Positions 14,409-16,946 of a stretch of 16,946 nucleotides of DNA are shown here, piece by piece. The notes beneath the pieces were generated by a model that was given only the letters and a program-made list of their open reading frames with translations, was not told the origin of the DNA and searched no databases. A program made the position numbers and the translations under genes. The stretch lies in NCBI GenBank assembly GCA_946478675.1, contig CAMLEF010000059.1:1-16946 (forward strand), read 5' to 3'. Every line of letters starts with the position of its first letter. Within the stretch, counting starts at the first letter, position 1. The stretch comes from an uncultured Flavobacteriales bacterium. GTDB lineage: Bacteria; Bacteroidota; Bacteroidia; Palsa-965.

Positions 14409-14618
14409 TTGGTGGGGTTGGTTGGGTTGGAAGGTTGGAGTCCCCCGGCTTATTCGAGCGAAGTCGGGAACCTGTTGCATTGGAATGAAACAAGTTCTCG
14501 ACTTCGCTCGAACAAACGGGGAAAAAGCTGCTGTTAAATCGTACGCAGCGTAACCAGCCAACCAACTCAACCAACTTAACCAACCTTATCAACCTTACCA
14601 ACCCTCCACCTCCCCAAC
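14409..14618. repeat. Composite palindromic repeat between divergent genes (element D)
   Basis: From outside in: a G/T-rich arm (14409-14438, GGTTGG words) faces a C/A-rich arm (14551-14618, CCAACC/CCTTATCAACC words). Inside these is an imperfect palindrome (14443-14521) whose core TTCGAGCGAAGTCG at 14453-14466 pairs exactly with 14499-14512. TAAATCGTAC (14535-14544) is the reverse complement of most of the 11-mer found beside the palindrome at 4146. It therefore combines modules of elements A and B. It occupies most of the 376-base gap 14349-14724; the rest holds the candidate promoter at 14657 and nothing else recognised. Confidence 0.8.
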
Positions 14619-14656
14619 TTTTCCTCCCCATCCCACGTATAATTATCCACAGCTGA

Positions 14657-14685
14657 TTGACGCTGCTGCTTTTTTTCTATCTTTT
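14657..14685 (+). promoter_or_regulatory. Candidate Bacteroidota-type promoter for the type B T9SS protein
   Basis: TTG (14657-14659), an 18-base spacer and TATCTTTT (14678-14685) lie close to the -33/-7 consensus (TTG and TAnnTTTG, one mismatch). The predicted start would leave a leader of about 30 bases before ATG 14725. Motif match only. Confidence 0.45.
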
Positions 14686-14724
14686 CAGTGGCAACTCTTT
14701 AACACATTATTTAAACGGAACCTC

Positions 14725-15774
14725 ATGAAAAAACTACTCACGATGGCGGTCGTGCTGTGCGCTGCTCTTTCCGCCGACGCGCAGGTTTTCTGCGTTCAGT
14801 GCTTTGATCAGCGAGCGCCGATGAGCACAGGCGTTACCAACCTGATCCAGAACGGAAGCTTTGAAACCCACACCTGCGGAACAATCGGCATGTTTTGCCC
14901 GAATGCTTCCGGTTACCAGTGCGACATTTCCAACTGGACCTGCACCGGCGGCGGACCGTCTACGTACGCGTCGGTTGAGTCGAGCATGTATTCAGCCACT
15001 GCCGACGGGTCGTACTCCGTGTACATGGGCAACTTCTTCTGCAACGCCTGCACGTCCACTACTGACGACATTTCCTGTCTCGTCGATTCCGGCTGCGTGG
15101 TGCACGGCGTTCCGGCAGGTTACCCGACGAACACGCCTTCTTACGGCGGCAACACCGGTCTCAGCCTCGAGCAAACGGTTACGGGACTTACGCCCGGCAA
15201 TTGTTACGTGCTCGAATTCTGGGTGGGCGGCGAAGGCGGCTTCACGGCCCCCGGCATTTTTGCGCTCGACCTCGGCTTCGGCAAAATGTGGCTGCGCTGT
15301 CATATGACGTATCCCAACTCCACCGATCCCGGCCTGCGTTACGTCGTGGCATTCAAAGCCAATGCAGCTTCGCACACGATCCGTTTCACCAATGTCGGAC
15401 ACATTTGCTCCACCTGCACGGAAGCGGTGCTCGACGACGTGATGCTGTATACGTATAATGAGCTTTCACCGTCCATCACAGCCTGCAGCGGCGGTTGCGA
15501 CCGCGTGTTCTCCTGTGAGAATGATTCGGTGACCGTTCCGAACGTGTTCACACCGAATGGCGACGGCAAGAACGACAACCTCGAAGTGCATGCGCTGTGC
15601 GACGTGAAGATCACGATCTACAATCGCTGGGGACAGGAACTGTTCGACGGCAACGGCACCACCGTGAGCTGGAACGGCAAATACAATAATAAGGACGTTC
15701 CCGACGGCGTATATTATTACGTCCTCGAGCAGGAAACCAAATCGCGTACCGGCTTTGTCGAAGTGATACGGTGA
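14725..15774 (+). CDS. Secreted protein with T9SS type B (gliding-motility-associated) sorting domain
   Basis: 349 residues. The signal peptide is MKKLLTMAVVLCAALSADAQ (cleavage near 20). The central region (about 38-255) resembles a beta-sandwich, carbohydrate-binding-like module: NLIQNGSFE near its start, LSLEQTVTGLTPGNCYVLEF in the middle and AVLDDVMLY at its end. It is Cys-rich, so disulphides are likely. The last 79 residues (271-349) are a type B T9SS sorting domain: VPNVFTPNGDGKND, VKITIYNRWGQELF, WNGKYNNKDVPDGVYYYVL, ending VIR. Known: type B domains direct T9SS export and need PorP/SprF-like partners, here not in the window. Inference: a surface-bound or released glycan- or ligand-binding protein. 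It is monocistronic, with its own promoter candidate and a hairpin after it. Confidence 0.9.
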   Translation: MKKLLTMAVVLCAALSADAQVFCVQCFDQRAPMSTGVTNLIQNGSFETHTCGTIGMFCPNASGYQCDISNWTCTGGGPSTYASVESSMYSATADGSYSVYMGNFFCNACTSTTDDISCLVDSGCVVHGVPAGYPTNTPSYGGNTGLSLEQTVTGLTPGNCYVLEFWVGGEGGFTAPGIFALDLGFGKMWLRCHMTYPNSTDPGLRYVVAFKANAASHTIRFTNVGHICSTCTEAVLDDVMLYTYNELSPSITACSGGCDRVFSCENDSVTVPNVFTPNGDGKNDNLEVHALCDVKITIYNRWGQELFDGNGTTVSWNGKYNNKDVPDGVYYYVLEQETKSRTGFVEVIR

Positions 15775-15804
15775 CGTTAGAAAACAACTTCTGAATTACG
15801 AAAC

Positions 15805-15848
15805 ACAAATTCCAAAAGCGCCCTTGTTTTTGGAATTTGTTCCTTTTG
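15805..15848 (+). terminator. Hairpin terminator after the type B T9SS gene
   Basis: ACAAATTCCAAAA (15805-15817) pairs perfectly with TTTTGGAATTTGT (15828-15840) over 13 bp with a ten-base loop. A short T-rich stretch (TCCTTTTG) follows. It lies 30 bases past the stop. The tract is weaker than in the other two terminators. Confidence 0.7.
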
Positions 15849-15903
15849 TTACCCTGCGGTGTTATAGGAATAAAGCAATATCACATCCGCAGGCCGCGTT
15901 TTG

Positions 15904-15932
15904 TTGTGGTCGGTAACGGATGTTATACCTTG
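15904..15932 (+). promoter_or_regulatory. Candidate promoter for the TonB-receptor-like gene
   Basis: TTG (15904-15906), a 19-base spacer and TACCTTG (15926-15932), a near match to TAnnTTTG that is one T short, about 32 bases before ATG 15964. Weak motif match. Confidence 0.3.
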
Positions 15933-15963
15933 CAGCTTTTACCGCTCACACACAAACGCTACC

Positions 15964-16946
15964 ATGTTCCGTTCTCTCCTCCTTTTGCCGGCATTGCTCG
16001 GCCTTTGTGGTTCTGTCGCCGCTTCGACAATTCGCGGAACGGTAAGCGGACCGGAAAACAAGCCTTTTGAATTTGCGGTCGTCACGCTGTTATCGGCGAA
16101 TGATTCTTCGCTCGTCAAAGGCGGCGTGACGGATGCGGCGGGCGCTTTTTCACTGGAGAATATTTCCGGCGGATCGTATTTGCTCACTGTCTCTTTCACC
16201 GGGTACACGAAAGCAACGCACGGCCCGTTCACACTCAGCGGCGATACGGATTATGTGGTACCGGCCATCGCGCTGCTCTCCACTAAAGAAATGAATGCGG
16301 TGACAATTTTTTCGACGGCGCCGCTCTTCCAGCAAAAACCCGGCATGCTCGTGATGAACGTCGAAGGAAGCCCGGTGCGTATTGCGGGAACGGCGTGGGA
16401 CCTGTTGTATAAAGTGCCCGGCGTTTTCATCGACCAGAACAACAACATTTCGCTGAAAGGGAAATCCGGTGTAAAAGTGTACATCGATGATCGTCCGTCG
16501 TATCTCAGCGGCGACCAGCTGAAAACGTATTTGCAGTCGATGTCGGCGGAAGACATTTCGAACATCGAGATCATTTACAGCCCGGGCGCGAAATACGATG
16601 CGGAAGGAACGGCCGGTATTCTCAACCTCATCACGAAAAAAGGCGCGCGGCAGGGATTGCACGGGAATGTGCGGCTGGGTTACGGCATCGGCCTGCGACC
16701 GAAATATTTCTCGAGCGGCAACTTCAATTATGCGAAAGAGAAATTCAACATCTACGGAAGTGCGGCGCTGAACCAGCGTTACGACGTAGAGCGCGTGGAG
16801 CTTTCCCGCAGGATCACTTACGCCGGGAATACGTCGTCGTTCGGACAGCACAACACGACTTACGGAACGTCGCCGGTATATCTTGCGCGGCTCGGCATCG
16901 ACTTTTTTCCGAATGAAAAAGTGAAATACGGTTTCCGCGGAGAATT
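15964..16946 (+). CDS. TonB-dependent receptor / outer-membrane beta-barrel family protein (3' partial)
   Basis: 327 complete codons are visible and the frame runs off the window end. The signal peptide is MFRSLLLLPALLGLCGSVAA (1-20). It is followed by a carboxypeptidase-regulatory-like Ig fold: TIRGTVSGPENKPFEFAVV, then GVTDAAGAFSLENI and YLLTVSFTGY (about 22-105). A plug-like domain comes next: WDLLYKVPGVFIDQNNNISL, VKVYIDDRPSYLSG, ISNIEIIYSPGAKYDAEG, then AGILNLITKKG (about 140-230). The beginning of the barrel is at about 235 onward (GNVRLGYGIG). This is the order seen in the Bacteroidota 'outer membrane beta-barrel family', related to SusC/TonB receptors but often with no SusD partner. 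Full proteins of this type are about 800 residues, so over half is missing here. Ligand unknown. Confidence 0.9.
   Translation, partial: MFRSLLLLPALLGLCGSVAASTIRGTVSGPENKPFEFAVVTLLSANDSSLVKGGVTDAAGAFSLENISGGSYLLTVSFTGYTKATHGPFTLSGDTDYVVPAIALLSTKEMNAVTIFSTAPLFQQKPGMLVMNVEGSPVRIAGTAWDLLYKVPGVFIDQNNNISLKGKSGVKVYIDDRPSYLSGDQLKTYLQSMSAEDISNIEIIYSPGAKYDAEGTAGILNLITKKGARQGLHGNVRLGYGIGLRPKYFSSGNFNYAKEKFNIYGSAALNQRYDVERVELSRRITYAGNTSSFGQHNTTYGTSPVYLARLGIDFFPNEKVKYGFRGE

Noticed and set aside
14349..14570. N-terminal extension of the NtrC-like regulator
   Set aside because: The 74 extra codons are translated palindromic repeat. The receiver domain begins normally at [10 protein letters not shown] (ATG 14348).
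4431..14643. CGTGTATA-like words after C-rich stretches upstream of three genes (4431, 7717 and a variant at 14636)
   Set aside because: Distances to the start codons range from 3 to about 85 bases and the third copy is degenerate, so a shared regulatory role is not supported.

Overview
The window comes from a member of the Bacteroidota that has a type IX secretion system (T9SS) and moderate-to-high GC. The evidence is a set of large surface proteins built from kelch, Ig-like, PKD and SprB-type repeats and ending in T9SS sorting domains (type A at the ends of genes 1-2205 and 7769-9127, type B at the end of 14725-15774). It also includes a SusC/TonB-type outer-membrane receptor, few Shine-Dalgarno sequences, and several upstream boxes resembling the Bacteroidota -7 consensus TAnnTTTG. 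I cannot place it more finely than T9SS-bearing Bacteroidota (Chitinophagales, Sphingobacteriales or Flavobacteriales are all possible).

Layout. 1-2205: 3' end of a kelch plus Ig-repeat T9SS adhesin-like protein, then a strong terminator. 2422-3522 (minus): a polyprenol-phosphate mannosyltransferase-like GT2 enzyme and a small secreted orphan. 3686-4138: an RlpA-type secreted protein. 4442-7678: a tight three-gene operon with an ECF sigma factor, an anti-sigma-like protein that appears to span both membranes, and a PKD lipoprotein. 7769-9127: a PKD/SprB T9SS protein with its own terminator. 9226-11935 (minus): a compact operon acs - group III truncated haemoglobin - DinB-like protein. 12034-12462: a Cys-rich membrane protein. 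12607-13083: an RsbW-like ATPase. 13185-14348 (minus): an NtrC-like response regulator lacking the DNA-binding domain. 14725-15774: a secreted type B T9SS protein. 15964-end: the start of a TonB-dependent receptor-like protein that runs out of the window.

The most interesting system is 4442-7678. The sigma and anti-sigma reading frames overlap by four bases. The anti-sigma-like protein has a short cytoplasmic N-terminus, one inner-membrane helix, a Ser/Asn/Gln-rich linker of about 240 residues and a C-terminal outer-membrane beta-barrel ending in Phe. This is the architecture of the dual membrane-spanning anti-sigma factors (Dma/Das) described in Bacteroides thetaiotaomicron. Here the operon carries a PKD lipoprotein as third gene, which could be a surface or envelope partner.

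The second theme is in the intergenic DNA. Four gaps (2271-2420, 4146-4277, 13089-13185, 14409-14618) hold imperfect palindromes built from short words (GGTTGGTT, GTACGATTTAC, GTATTGA and a TTCGAGCGAAGTCGAGAAC core). They share modules in different combinations. Two lie between convergent genes, one between tandem genes and one between divergent genes.
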